Shown: positions 34,121 to 47,261 of the stretch, in pieces
How positions within the stretch are numbered: the first letter of the stretch is position 1
How the letters are laid out: every line of letters begins with the position of its first letter
From: Liquidambar formosana
Lineage: Eukaryota; Streptophyta; Magnoliopsida; Saxifragales; Altingiaceae
Length of the DNA stretch: 64,000 nt
Assembly (NCBI GenBank): GCA_039720395.1
Contig: CM077833.1
Location: forward strand, 16,243,133 to 16,307,132
Direction of reading: 5' to 3'
Translations under genes and position numbers: made by a program
The notes under the pieces: generated by a model
Told to the model about the DNA's origin: nothing
What the model saw: the letters and a program-made list of their open reading frames with translations, nothing else
Databases searched by the model: none

Positions 34121-34293
34121 GGATGATGATCAAGTAAGCACGTGTTGATATAAGTTATATCAACACCATGTATTAGGGGTTGTACCCCTTGCATTGGTCC
34201 AATGTACCTCATATCTCACTAATGCACATGGTACAACTCCCAATGCAGGTATTGATATAAGTGATATCAACACATGCTTACCTGATTATCATC
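34121..34293. repeat. Fold-back (TA)n-flanked element, copy 4 (best preserved)
   Basis: The left end GGATGATGATCAAGTAAGCA and the reverse complement of the right end (GATGATAATCAGGTAAGCA) match, and the match runs on through GTGTTGATAT and beyond, about 45 bp in all. The similarity then continues inward with GGGGTTGTACC against GGGAGTTGTACC and TTGCATT against GTGCATT, leaving a centre of about 20 bp. Nearly the whole 173-bp unit is one imperfect inverted repeat. (TA)n precedes it. Confidence 0.8.
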
Positions 34294-35150
34294 TATATGT
34301 ACACATTCTTGTGTTGGGTGCTTGAGGCCCAAAATTTTCCTTTTTGGCATGACTGAGTTTCTAAAACTAAAATGCTCATAAGGAAACCTTTTATAGAGAA
34401 ATACAATGTTATTGTTATTGTTTCCAAAGCTAAAATGCTAAAACTTTTCTTAGAATTTGAATATTGACACTGAATGAGAACGGCCAAACGGGTGAAACTT
34501 TAAATACAAGTAGAAACAAGACATGAAAAAGATGCTCTGAAAAATTAAGGCACTAAGTTTTGCTTTCAAAAGCAAGGAAAGGACTCGCAACAAAATGATG
34601 CTTGAAGGTAATGCTATCGATGTCATACATTTGACACTGTTCTGTCAATTGATCTTCTTCTATTAGCCGGCAATCTTGGATTGGGCATATCTTATAAAAA
34701 GTCATCTTTTAGGTTCCTTCATAAAGATTTTTCGGAGGAATATATCTTAGCTTTCTGAACTATTAGTTTTGTAAAACTGATGGAAATGGGACATGTGTAC
34801 TGGTAAGCTTTGAAAGGACTCAACTGAGCTGATGAAGTGAATGGATCGAAATCCCTCTTAACAATGTAAAAGGGCCTACAGGCCTCGAAACCCCATTTCA
34901 AGCCAACTTCATCTAATCAACAAATAGGAGATGGGTGATTGCCTTGGCTCATCGATTAGCTAGAGCACTTACGGACTGATGATGTGATGCCACTTAAAAA
35001 TGCCAAGGTATGGGTTGGAGGGGTCAAAACCTATGATGATATCATGGAACGTAATAGGTTTAGAAAACAGCAGATTTTGTCAAGCCGAGGATGAATGGAT
35101 GATTAGGAGGTCATATATATATATATATATATATATATAAAGAGAGAGAG

Positions 35151-35312
35151 AGTCCTAGTCAAGTGAGGATGTTTTAAATCACCTGCATTGGGTTTGTACA
35201 TTGTACATTAATAGGTTATGGGATATATTAGGCCAATACACAGGATACAACCTCTAATACATAGAGTTAGCTATTATAACTTATATCAACACGTTTTCAC
35301 TTGACCATTATC
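35151..35312. repeat. Fold-back element, copy 5
   Basis: The unit starts AGTCAAGTGAGGATG after a long (TA)n and (GA)n tract (about 35113-35150) and ends CACTTGACCATTATC. Internal words CACCTGCATTGGG, CAATACACAGGATACAACC and TTATAACTTATATCAACAC identify the family, in the orientation opposite to copy 4. (TA)n follows at about 35323-35336. Confidence 0.65.
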
Positions 35313-35335
35313 GTTTATATGTATGTATATATATA

Positions 35336-35402
35336 AGATGATGATGAGGTGAGTACGTGCTAATACAACTTATATCAACATCCGCACTAGGTTTTGTACA
35401 TT
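35336..35402. repeat. Fold-back element, copy 6, truncated
   Basis: The sequence begins GATGATGATGAGGTGAGTACGTGC and continues with ACTTATATCAACATCCGCA, then breaks off at GGTTTTGTACATTTCGG. Only one arm remains. It directly follows copy 5 across a (TA)n tract. Confidence 0.6.
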
Positions 35403-38025
35403 TCGGCGCCGTAAAGGACCTGTAAACCACCCCCCTCTCCCCAAAACCATCTTCGCCCTTGTCAGATTTTAATAGATTTGTAGTGACCATTCGCATAAAG
35501 GATGTGCTTTGCCTTGATCTGGAAAAAAAAATGACAAGAAGAAAGTAATAAAATAAGCACCTGAAACTCCATTTTTAATTGAAGCTTTGGATTAAAGCTT
35601 TATTTATTAGCTTTTACAAGAGCTTGAACTCGATCCTACGGACAACAACTCTTTTTATTTTCTTTGTTTTCTTTATCTGTTTGTTTTTTGTTGTTTTTTT
35701 TTTTTTTTCCTTTTCCTTTGTTTTTGAAGGTTTGGGGAGAGAGCTACGTATATGTAGGATTGTAGTTACAGGGTATTAAAAAATGGAGCGGAGAAGCACA
35801 GGGATGATGTTTAGATACAGAAAACTAAATGGGAGTGGAGAGTAGGGGTATGTTGGTCATAAAGAGAAAACCAGAAAAGAGTATTACCATAGTCACAGGT
35901 AGCATCTTTCTTTTTCTATAACTCTGGTCACGTGGCAATCATACAGCACATCACCTCAAAATTCAGGAGGAGCTCCTCCTAAAGGTTCAATAACCAAGCA
36001 TTGTCTTTATTTGTGTACACATATATTCGATGAGGAATAAGTCAATTGGGAAAATGCCATTAAATAGAAGGAATATGCTAGCATTTTGCAAAGTTTAATC
36101 GTTTATTCAATCAATCAATAACATCGCCTAACCCATTCCCGAACGAATTAAAGAGTGGGGGAGGCAACATGTTCCCCATTTGACGTTAACTGTTTGTCCA
36201 CGAACATAATTAATGCACATAACCTAGTCCTAAATAAATCTCCACAGTAGGAGAGGGGAGGTAAGATGTCACTTTTAATCAATATATATTCCTTTTTTTT
36301 AATTATTATTTATTTATTAATGATTAGGAGTATTAATCAATATATATATTCTTGTATCTCCTGTTTTATTTGAGAACGTAATGAAAATTACATTGATAAA
36401 ATTTTACCGAATTACATAAATATGTGTTTCTCTCATGTTTTTATTATTATTTTTTTTTTCTTTACATCCTTTATTTTGTCATTTCTTACAAATCCTACTG
36501 GTAAAGGGTTAATGGTTGCTTTGTCTAATGAGGGCCTCTTGGCATCCTAAGATTTGTTTTTTATCCCGCCTATTTATTTTAAATTTCACAAGTTTTATGA
36601 ATATATAAAAGGTTATTATTTAGGTGGACTTTTTAGCTATTTACCGTCTTTGTTTTATTTTTTGAAAAACATAGCCAAAAAGTTTACATGAAAATATAAA
36701 TTTTGGAAAAACTTTCTTCTGCAAAGTTATTCAAAATAATATTTTCTAGTTAACTATGTGACCAGTTTTCATAAAAACCTTTTATATTTTCATAAAATCT
36801 TAAAAAATTTAAAATAAGTGAAAAATGAAAAGCAAGTTTTAGAGTGCCAATAGAGACCCTTTTTTAGAAAGACCTCTGCGTCTAGGTTATTAAAACCCAA
36901 GAATGGTTAAACCCGGACAAGTTTTAGTGGGTTGGCAAGTTGGGGTGGGTTTTGACTTTTGAATAGGTTGGTTCGACTGGGTCAGAGAAGCGGATTGTAT
37001 CCAAACTTACTGTCCCTACCCGGGGAGGAGAACTTGTATACAAACTTGCTGCCCCTAGCCATGTGTAAAATTTGGTTGAAAAGGGTAATGAAAAGATGAA
37101 AACCCATTATACCTTGAATTTTGGCCTTTTAACTGTATACCTCGAGACGAAGCTTTATATAGACCATAATGGGTTGTTGGGGCATAAAAAAAAACCTTGG
37201 CTAGCGGGATATAAATTTGACTAATTTTGATTTCACTCCTATTCTTTCAATTTGATTTTCTTATTGTAGGTCCGCTCGCTTAACCTTGTATAGAAAAATG
37301 ATACATAAAAATGATTGTATTTATTTCCAAATTAGTTGAATTGGTTATGAAAACATGGAAAACTCCCAAACTGGCCTTGAATCAATCCAATTGAATGCTT
37401 CTGGCTCTCTCTGTTGCCCTCCAAGTTTGGCTGTAGTCTATAGAAGGTTTTTTCTTTTTCTTTTTCATTTTTTTTTTTTGGCTAAAGAGGAAAAAAAAAA
37501 AAAAGCATGATATTGGGCTCTGCTCCACCGAATTCTTGGCCCACCGAATTAATGATCTAGGGGTCTAGAAAAAATCCAATAGAAAAAAACATGGACCTTG
37601 AGTTGTTAAAAAAAACAAAAAACACACACTGCTGGTAGGCGATAGTCTTGTAGTTTAGTGGCATTTCTATCCGGGTTTTAACTTTTAAGTTGGAGTCATG
37701 ATGGTTATATGATGATGTAATAAATTTTTCATCCATATTATACAAGGGGAAAAGCAAAAAAAAAAAGATTGTGCAAAAAACTCAAAAACTATTTTTCACC
37801 AAAACATATTACACCCGAAAAGATTGCATGTAGTTGTATGATGGATTGATATAACATGCATGGCAATATGACTGCACACCATCCAAACACCATAACACTC
37901 TTGATGTGTTTTTCTGAGCAAACAAAAAAAAAACCATGACACAAACTGTATACAGTGAGAAGGTTGAGAGATGATCGAGTTTTGGGTTGTGGGTGGATTC
38001 CGGATTACTCTAGTATCTCTATAAC
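35403..38025. other. Intergenic, no gene seen
   Basis: AT-rich with T runs near 35694-35709 and 37465-37480 and A runs near 37491-37504. A short internal repeat of the type CAAACTTRCTGYCCCTA lies at about 37002-37018 and 37041-37057. No coding region was recognised. Confidence 0.4.
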
Positions 38026-38289
38026 TCACACACCGTAACGGATATCGGTGAATTTGCCCTTGATCCACTTGAAACTGTTCCTCACGCTTGATTTCAACTT
38101 ACCTTCCATGGTGAACACGTTATATGATGCAATCCTCTTCTTCCTCTTAAGCTCCGGATCGGTCGATGTGGTGAACCCGTCTCCCTTGCTGCAAGGCCCG
38201 TTGAAGCTATACGAGTTCGATCGATCCTCGAACCCGAATTCGCCGGAGTAAGACGCCGAGTACTCTGGAAATGACCTGCTCTTCTCCAT
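38026..38289 (-). CDS. DUF3511 domain protein
   Basis: This is a single-exon frame of 87 residues starting MEKSRSFPEYSASYSGEFGF. The C-terminal 40 residues hold the DUF3511 hallmark: a basic ELKRKKRIASYNVFTMEGK, then KSSVRNSFKWIKGKF and a final IRYG. The N-terminal half is Ser- and Tyr-rich and probably unstructured. The start at 38289 is preferred over an in-frame ATG-like position two codons earlier because MEKSRS is the usual family start. DUF3511 proteins are plant-specific and small, and their role is not established. Confidence 0.88.
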   Translation of the reverse strand: MEKSRSFPEYSASYSGEFGFEDRSNSYSFNGPCSKGDGFTTSTDPELKRKKRIASYNVFTMEGKLKSSVRNSFKWIKGKFTDIRYGV

Positions 38290-38348
38290 CACCAACTTTC
38301 AACTTCCCTTCTTTAATGAGGAGCTACTTCTTTATTTTCTAATACACC

Positions 38349-38357
38349 ATTTATATA
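38349..38357 (-). promoter_or_regulatory. TATA box of the DUF3511 gene
   Basis: TATATAAAT on the minus strand lies 60 bases before the start codon, which leaves a leader of about 30 bases. Confidence 0.6.
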
Positions 38358-41300
38358 CTATATATTATTGTAGTGAAAGGAATGACAGCCATGATTTCCA
38401 TGCATCACGTAAGTTCGGTGTGCATGCACGCTAAGTGGGAAAAAGGAATGCATCGGGATGCGCGTGAATGAAACGGACGGTGTGGATTGGCTAAGGGGGA
38501 CGTGGGTGTATGGTAATCCGGTGTGAGGGGAGAGGGAGAAGTGGTGAGTAAGGCCCATGTGTGATGTTGGAGGGGGGAAAAAAAACGTTGCTTTCAAACC
38601 GTGGGAATCATGAGGGCCACTGGTGGTGATGGTGGTGGGCCCTACTTGTAGAAGATGCCATCAGTGATTGGCCCAAATGGAATCACGTGGTGGTGGAGGC
38701 CCACCCTATTGGGATGGGGTCCGATAGGGTTTATTGTGTGTCATAAAGAGGGCGAGACCTTTTTTTTTTTTTTTTTTTTTTTGTTTAAATTTATAAATGG
38801 GGGCAATGGGGGAGGTGCAAGCCTCAGCCATCTAACTTTTGTGAGTCAGCCAACCTTGGCTTTATGAAAAAGCTATGAAGCCATCTTGTGCTTTATACTA
38901 ATGTTGGTGGGTTAGTGCTATGCGGGCCTCAGTGTTTCATGGGCATTATCTAGAGGATCCTACTTTACTTTTAATCTTTTCAACGCAAGATAATGGGAGA
39001 TTATACAGTGTGAGTGCCCTCATGTTAAGAAATAATAGGAACCATCGATCTTAAATGTAGGACCCATTAAACTTGTGTGGCATCCGTTGATTTGTCTCTT
39101 TGTTCTTAAATCAGATTCTCCATGCCTCAGCAGTCTTGAATCTCCAGTGGGCCTAACCCAACTGAATCCAACAAGCCCTGCAAGGAGGCCAGCACGGCTA
39201 GTGGCATAAGCCAATGAAAGTAAAATAAAAAAGAATTATTAGAATATTTTTTAATCCTATACGATCTTACTTTACTTCATTTCTATTAATCCGTGACGCA
39301 ACATGCTTTGTCACAGTTACATAAAAGACACCATGAGCTTAAAATGGCAATGCCCACCAACCAGAGGAAATAACAAAAAGGCCATTCAGTACTGAGTATG
39401 TCAATTGGAAGGTCAGATGATCAGCTGCCCTGCAAGGCTGCAACTCTTACATAGTATCTCAGCACAAGACAACAAATTAATATTATTGGAAGTAGACATG
39501 TCAACTTGGGATTCTGATCACATGAAGGGATCAATTCCATATAATTCGACAAATCAGTAACATATAAATTCAGGTCTTCATTTTTGTTGATTTGGGGGCA
39601 AAGCCCAAGCAAACAAACAAAAGAAAAGCGACTACACAAATGTTAGCAGTCTTTTGATGTTTCAAGTCACTAGAGAAATCACAAGCATCGTGGCCGATGA
39701 TAGCACTCTTGAAAATTCACAAATGCGATCAACAATAGCATCATGAGATTTGTCTGACTGTTTGAACACTAGAACTATAAAAGATCACCCACTTATCAGA
39801 TGCTTTAGAAAGTCCACAAGGGTTTAAGAATGTTATTATTCGTGTTTACACCCATCGGCAGGCCATCGCATAGATCTATTGGAATTAACAGTGGATCTAT
39901 TTGAAAAAAGTAAACCCTTTATTATTTTTTTAACGAAACTAAGTGAAGATATACTCGTTGCTGTTCTTGCTGCCCTTGGTGCGAGTGTGGCAGTTCCAAA
40001 CATATTCCAAAAAGTAGACATTTTTCATGCGTAATGAATCAAATGAAACCATACTGAGTTCACTTGTCAGCCAGCTCGTCTTAAGGCTGTCCCTCTTTGC
40101 GGTAAAGGCAGACACCATCATATCAGCTGTGAGGTCAGAGCACTACTCGTTGCCTCATGGGATGCATTGGAAAGCAAAGCAACCTTAAATAATCACTAAC
40201 TATGCTACCGACCAAAATTTAAAATGGGGGGAATTTTCGATTGGCCGGATTAGGGGAAAATAATTACAATTCTATATAAATTATCCTTAGAAAATACCCA
40301 TAATTAAGTATTTTTGCTTAAATAAATTACCAAAAATCCTTCTCTCTCTCTCTGTATCTCTCTTCTTCTTCCTTTTTTCCTTTTTTTTTTTTTCTTCTGA
40401 TGACACTCAAAACACACAATATAAGGAAGTAGTCTACGTTGCATCCGTGAATAAGAGACCGTTAGAAATGATACATGCTCTTCATCTTTTTAAATATGTA
40501 GGAAGAGCACTTTTGGGAGTCATAGTTGCAACAATTGTTGAAGTAAGGTTTCTTGAATATAGAAGGGTATTTTTTTTTAGGGTGTCCAATGATTAGAAAT
40601 ATTGGGTTTGTCGATGACATGATAGTTTAATGGTATTCTCCTCAACTATGTGGATGCAGCCATGCTAGGGATAACCATTACGATGATTTCGCACTAGATG
40701 CACAGTCAAGCATGCAGTGGGCTGTAAATCAAATCAAAACCATTCATTTTGTTTGTTCATAGATTGGATGTAAGTTCTCTAATATGATCGGATAATTGAT
40801 ATCACACCTGATCGTACAGGTGTCATTACTCATAAACGGTCAGATTTGATGGTGTAATATTGTGACCTACACTACACTATAGGATCATAATAAAACACAA
40901 CCTCACGATCAAATTTACACTAGAATATAACTGTTAGGATAATGTAATTTCACAAATAACACCTATTTCGAAAGACACTTGCATTTGTGTCTATTGAAAG
41001 ACCAAAATTCAGCCATTTTTTCCCTAATAGAATTCAGCCATTTTCAAACATGAAGCTAGCAATCTCACTTTCTCCCTATCTTTCTCCAAGGCAGTAAAAT
41101 TTTTTATGATTTATATTCCTCATGGGTTCTATTTTCTGGGAGATCTTCTTGACTGCACTTGCATTTTAACAGTGTTCGGGTATGTCTTCAATTCTAAATT
41201 TCTAAAGTGCATAACACAAATAGAATACAGTGATTCAATTCGCACTAGGCTTCATTGCCAGAACCCGGTACACACCAGTTTATCATGCAACTACAAGCCT

Positions 41301-42630
41301 TGAAGTATCACAAATTTTCTTTTTCTGCAGATTGAGAACCAACAATGACATGTAGTGGAATAAAATTTTGAGACCGCAAATCCCTAAACAAAAAAATTTT
41401 CCCCTACTTCATAGGCTTGGTGAAGGCATGAAGTAGGCATCCTAAGTTCGATTCTTTTCCATTGGGTTAACCTCATGAAAACTTTTCGAATTTCCCTTAC
41501 ATATATATGTAAGTGGCTGGGGGCGTTTGTACGTGTCCAAAGAATTAGTCTCACTAATGGAGTGAGGACACAATTATTACATGAAAAACCAATAAAATAA
41601 AGGGTAAGAGAACTGCTAATTATCTCTTTGATTGTCATAATGCTTGATTACTAGTCACCGACAATCGACAAATCGATAATGTAGACTGATTTATACATGT
41701 GGGCTTGACGAAAAACGTAATTCATGCTCAGCTCAGAATTCTCTATCGCATTCAAGGATTTTAATGGAGGACCATAGTACCATTAAGTAGCTGAATTTCT
41801 TGAAGGGAATTTTGGTGTGGTCCTCCTCATCTAAAAAATGGAAAAAAAAGAGGGACACAAAAATTTAGACTTACACCATGGACAATACTACAGTAATATC
41901 TATCGCTTTCCTTGATATGAAGGTATTTGTAGGTTGCAATGGTTGCCACTATCCACACCGTCAGTTGACATTGGCTAGCACCATTATGATAATTAAGAAG
42001 AACAAATTTTTAGGGCATAAGATTCCCAATATCTATTTATTTATACTATTATCAGGGAAATAATTATCTTAGCGGCTTCACAATTTTATTTCAAATATAT
42101 CCTTATCATTAGATTATAACTTTATACTATCAAAAGGGATATAATAGTAGTAACATAATAATTTGAACTCTAGTAAACTTCCCACTACCCAAACAAAGAT
42201 CGTCTTCTCCCTTACCCCTTCCATGCCTCCTCTAGAAAATTGGGTCCCATCATCACCAAATTATTTTTGAGATCGGCCAAATAATGGGTTCCACTAAATA
42301 CATTATATCCTAATTTTTGGTTTTACTGTTCGAATAATTCAACTTTAATCAAGCTATTAATTTAAATGGTATTGAAACTTCTGATATTATCTCACTGAAA
42401 AAAATTACAGTTTTAATCAAATATTAAATGAGTTGATATTTAAAAAACAGCACACTAAATGAGACTTATTATTTAATTGGTAAGTTCTAATGTAGTTTTT
42501 ATGATACATTAATACTAATATGGTCCAATCATGCAAAGATGGCATAAAGAAGTGGGTAGAAGGCTAAGGCTCAATCGTGCAAAAGATGCATAAAACGGGG
42601 CATAGAACAAAACTAACTTGCAATCACTAG
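38358..42630. other. Intergenic, no gene seen
   Basis: No coding gene is supported. A T run lies at about 38760-38782. Sequence at about 39236-39345 (ending GTCACAGTTACATAAAAGAC) is related to the fold-back element at 59620-59781. (CT)n lies near 40340-40370. Confidence 0.35.
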
Positions 42631-42639
42631 TTTGATTAA

Positions 42640-43068
42640 TATAATTTGGGGCCGATGGATCGATTATCATGCAGAAATTAAGGAGTTTTCAGATAAAATT
42701 ATTGGATCTAGATTCTATAAGCACAAATGGCTGGTGAATCCAAATTTTATGGAGTGAGTTATGACTGCTTTAAGTAGATGTAGTAGTTTAGAAAATCTAT
42801 TCTATGCATTCAAGATTGAGCATATGGCTAGCAACTTTGAGGAAATTATCTTAATTCATGCTTTTCGACAAGCTAATAGGGTAGCTGAATTTTCAGCTCG
42901 TGAGATCATCTTGGTCACAAATCTCCTAATGTCATTATTTGGGAACAAAGTTTTCAGCTTTATGAAGAATTTATATGGAAGATTATTACGGTATTGCTCA
43001 CCCTCGATAGTCAATAAGTCCTAGTTCTTATGATTATTAATATAATTTCCTTTTTAAAAAAAAATAAC
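42640..43068 (+). mobile_element. LINE 3' fragment (RNase H-like end)
   Basis: Translation of 42761-43024 contains IILIHAFRQANRVAEFSARE, which corresponds to the 'HVYREANxVADxLA' end of the RNase H-like domain of plant LINEs. An A run at about 43056-43065 forms the 3' tail. It is truncated and has stops upstream. Confidence 0.55.
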
Positions 43069-46000
43069 CCCTAAATATGACAAAATGCAATCCTAAATCG
43101 ATCAAATTAAGTTCCCTCACTAAAAATTAAAACAAGATTACTTAAGTTTATATAAAAACTAGGCACCTAAAATCAAAAGAGTAAGATCCTAACATAAGAG
43201 AAAGATGGAAGTTTGGCTTGATGATCTTTATTTTTGAAGGTTTCAAACTCTACTTCCGCTTGATCAATTACATTTAATGATGGATATAATAAGTTTTTTG
43301 TTTTTTTGCTAAACGAGTAGTATCCCTTGTTATCAGGCCACGATTAATCACTGTGACAGATATAATAGGTTGAGTAGGATTTTGATAAGGAGAAAAACTT
43401 CCATGTAACCGTCATATAGACAAATGTGGCACAAGCCAATGAAAATAAAAAAAAAAAAAAAAAAGGATTATCAATGTATTATTTAATTTTACGATTTTAT
43501 TTTATTTAATCTTTATTAACTTATGATACCACCTAACCGTATAACAGTTACACGAAAGACTCGCTCTTTAACCAGGTTTTGAACCGACACAAGTATAAGA
43601 CTAACCCATTTATGAGTACGAAATTGTGGGTCATCATGTCCTGTTCTAGATGAGATAGGGGTCACGTTTTGAAACTGAAGTATTTCAATTCTAAACACAT
43701 GTGGGGCACACAATTATGTGTACCACCTCGGTGGTTGGAGTTTCACCTCACATGGGCCAACCACTGGCTGGATGGTTCAGAAAAAAGTGAGCCACACCAA
43801 GCAATTGGCGTACTGAGAATTGGTTTTATTTATTTATTTCTACTGAACACAATTAATAGTTTGCTGCTACGCTTGTGGTCACACTCGGAATTATATCAAG
43901 CAATCGAAGCACACTGTGACAGTGACTTCATATCTGGGTTCGTTTCTTTTGAAAAGTATTTTAAAAATTAATTTTTAAATACATTAAGTTGATATGGGGA
44001 AATACATCCTTAAAATCGTCCAAAAAGAAATTCAATCGAAGTATTCGCAAACAGGCCCAAATATCCTAACCGTCAAACTAAAAATAAAAAAAGGGAAAAA
44101 GAAAAGACAGTGACCTTATTAGCCAGTAATCCTCAACTCGTGGTCTTAATTTTCCGAATACCCTCAATTTAAAAATTCTTTATATCTTTTTCCCCCCTTC
44201 CTTCTTGCTACAATATAGGGGTGCTCACTGACTAGCTTGACCCATTAAAATTGCTCAATCCGACCCAACCTGGAGGTATACGGGCAAATTCAATCAAGCT
44301 GGCTAGACGGTAGTGGTTTAGGATTTCTTTTTTTTACGGTTTTGTGGGTGGTTGGCGGTTCTAAAAGAAAAAAATCGACGCCAACCCACCCGTCCAGATA
44401 TATTTCCATACTTGATTAGATTATTTATGTGGTAGTGTCTCAAAGTGGCTTTGAAGTGTATGACAATCAATTTTTTGTGTAATTTTAAGATTATGACTCT
44501 TCTACTTTTCTATTCATAATGTTAAGCAGTATATACTATATAATTAGGTGTAATCAAGTAATCATATTGTATCAATTTTTTGCATGGTTCAGTCTTTTAT
44601 CTTTTTGTTTCTAAATTTATGTTTGTTTAATTTTATTTTTTTCCAAGTTAATTGTTATTTTGTATGGTTTGTTTTGAGCAAAACAATATATATAATAATT
44701 GAAATGCTACAATTATATATGACTTAAAGTATGAAAGTCCTATTGAATCAAAATAGAATGGATAGATTTAAAAAAGATAAAGCTGGATAGATATTTATAA
44801 TAAAATAAAACAAGGACTAATAATCCGCCAATTTACCTGCAACCCACCTATCAATCCAATTGATGTGTGGGTTAAAACCACTCCATTATAGGGGTGGATG
44901 TGGGTGAAAATTTAATTCACCCGACAGATTATGGGCGGATTGTAGATGAACTTTAAACCCAACCCAAACCAATCTGTGAGCAATACAATCTAATATAAAA
45001 ATTCTAAACTCAATTAGAAAAAAAAAAATACTAATTATGAGTTTGTAGATGTCTAGATAAATTTATAACCATAGATTTGAATAATATCTATTAATAATAA
45101 ACTACAAATCCAAGCAACTATTACAAGTTTTATCACCCAACTCCCACTTTGGTTGCGATTCATCACGATCGAAAAAAGAAAAAGGGAAAAAGAATGAATG
45201 ATTACAATGACTTTTTTATTTTAAGGAGATTGCTCAATTAACCCTGTAAGGACCTACTATAACTACAAAAACAAAAACTGTAATTGTATATGGTAGGATA
45301 ATTCATATTCCCTACGTTCTTATATTATTGGCTTCCTTTCTTTTTTTTTGGATGTTTTTAAATTATTGTCATATTCCAAAAGTTAATGATTCTTTTTATT
45401 TCATTTCCAAAAATACTATTAAAAGAGCTGGGTATCCTCTCTTTTTTCAATGTTTTATACATTTGAGGGCAAAATTGAAATATCAGAACATATATATTGA
45501 TGTGAAAGTATTTAATAAAATTTTCTTAATAAATGTATTTTTTTTCAAAGGGGACATTAATTAGAAATGTAGGAAGTACATCTTTAAGAACGGATGGAGT
45601 ATCTCTTTTAGTTTTCTTTTCTTTTCTTCTTTCTTGTTTTTTTTATCACTATTTCTTCGTTAATTGAGCTAACCTTTTGCATGGCATACTTTATCACTTA
45701 GGCTAGGGTACATCCATTTTACCTTTTATATGGCATGCTTCAACACTCCGGCATGGAACGAAGTCAGAAATTTAGTTTAGCAATGATTAACTTTGATTTG
45801 TTTTTAGTATTTTATCTTAATTCAAAATATCGAAGACGCTTTTGTTAAATAATTTCCTTTCACCTTGTTATATTCATATAGAAAAAATTGCAAGAAATTT
45901 AAGATACACTGATATTTGAGAGAGGGAATGGAAAACCTCGTAGTGGGAGCATTGGGTGATTGGGTCTCTCTTACATGTAACTATAGAGTAAATGACAGCT

Positions 46001-46200
46001 TCAGGAGAAGTGGGGCATTATGGGAAGAAAAAAATGAAATAAAAATATATAAGGGCAATACTTACCTCCACCCATAGTAGAGGAGCTCCTTCTACCAAAA
46101 AAATGTAGCTTGTTATTTGATCAACATGTGTGGGTGTTGATACGAGGGGAAAAAATGGAGACAGATTGGATAATGGGAGTATGAGACACTACCTTGTGTG
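43069..46200. other. Intergenic, repeat relics, no gene
   Basis: Sequence at about 43435-43565 resembles the fold-back family of 59620-59781. Sequence at about 45755-46090 resembles the hAT-like element of 20041: it shares GTCAGAAATTT, then TTAGTATTTTATC, then a GAAGA..CTTTTGTTAAA region. Two GGGTT/AACCC-rich stretches lie at 44220-44400 and 44830-44960. No gene is seen. Confidence 0.4.
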
Positions 46201-46207
46201 TTGTTGT

Positions 46208-46369
46208 ACGTTCAACATGTGCTAATTTGATCAGAATCATGCATTAGGGTTATATCCTGTATATTAGTCTAATGTATTTTATCACCTATTAATGTACGAA
46301 GTACAACCCTCAATATGGGTGATGATATAAGTTATATTAACACATTCATGCTTACATGATCGTCATTCC
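46208..46369. repeat. Fold-back (TA)n-flanked element, copy 7
   Basis: This is a diverged copy with CATGCATTAGGGTTATATCC, then TAGTCTAATGTATTTTATC, ACTAT-like centre and GATGATATAAGTTATATTAACAC near the right end, which closes with ACATGATCGTCATTC. (TA)n follows at 46370-46383. Confidence 0.65.
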
Positions 46370-46383
46370 ATATATATATATAT

Positions 46384-46870
46384 AGTCCCTTTCTTATGAG
46401 ATTAACCTAACTTAACTTTGCATTAGGTTAGCTTTCAAAACTCTACTTGTGACTTGAATTTTGTGAAACCAACCGTTGGATTAAATAGCCCTATCATGTA
46501 AGTAATGCAGGCCAAATATCAAGCTGATATGAGTCCCCTTTTTATGAGATTAACCAAACCTAACTTTGCGTTAGGTCATCCTCCAAAACTCTACTTGTGA
46601 CTTGAATTTTGCGAAACCAACTGTTGAATTAAATAGCCCTATCATGTAAGTGATGCATACCAAATAACAAGTTAATCCGAGATTGATTACTATTCGATCC
46701 AAAACTCACAATTTCTTATTCAATAACAATCACTCATTTTGGACATTTATGGATGAAGCTGTTTTTAATCTCAGATCAACTTGATTTTTATCATGTATTC
46801 TTTTCGTATGAAATAGATTGAGGGTGACCTAACACAAATTTAGGTTAGGTTAACCTTATAAGAAGGGGAT
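46384..46870. mobile_element. MITE with AGTCCCTTTCTTAT ends, containing a tandem duplication
   Basis: The left end AGTCCCTTTCTTATGAGATTAACCTAAC matches the reverse complement of the right end (ATCCCCTTCTTATAAGGTTAACCTAACC). Inside, about 140 bp from 46384 to 46526 is repeated at 46528-46670 with few changes (shared word AACTCTACTTGTGACTTGAA). (TA)n tracts lie on both sides. A related piece with CCACCGTTGGATTAAATAGC lies at about 63820-63880. Confidence 0.65.
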
Positions 46871-46887
46871 TCTATATATATATTTGC

Positions 46888-47247
46888 AGTCCTTCTTCTA
46901 TTATCAGGTGCATCTGATGCAATTTTGAATCAAGTGCACTATAAAACTCTTATGTGCGACTCGTATTTGACCAAATCAATCGTTATATTAAATTTGATTC
47001 ATATGTTGGTCATATATTCCAAATCAAGTTGATCCAAAATTAAGTGTCATTTCATTCGAAATGTTCATAAATAAGCGATTCTTATTGATTAAAAAATGCA
47101 CGTTTTGAATTGAATAGCAATGAATTTTAGATCAACTTGATTTTTGCATGAAATGCATACATGAGAAGGTTATCTAATTCAAAGTTAGATTCACAAAATA
47201 CAAATCACTAGGTAGAGTTTTAGAGTACACCTAATATTAGAAGGACT
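46888..47247. mobile_element. Second MITE with AGTCCTTCT ends, next to the first
   Basis: The left end AGTCCTTCTTCTATTATCAGG and the reverse complement of the right end (AGTCCTTCTAATATTAGGTG) are inverted repeats. (TA)n tracts lie at about 46872-46882 and 47247-47256. It shares its end type, and words such as GATCAACTTGATTTTT, with the element to its left. Confidence 0.6.
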
Positions 47248-47261
47248 ATATATATACACAA

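Noticed and set aside
39836..40121. Minus-strand frames near 40 kb
   Set aside because: No domain, no signals, and no sign of conservation that I can see.
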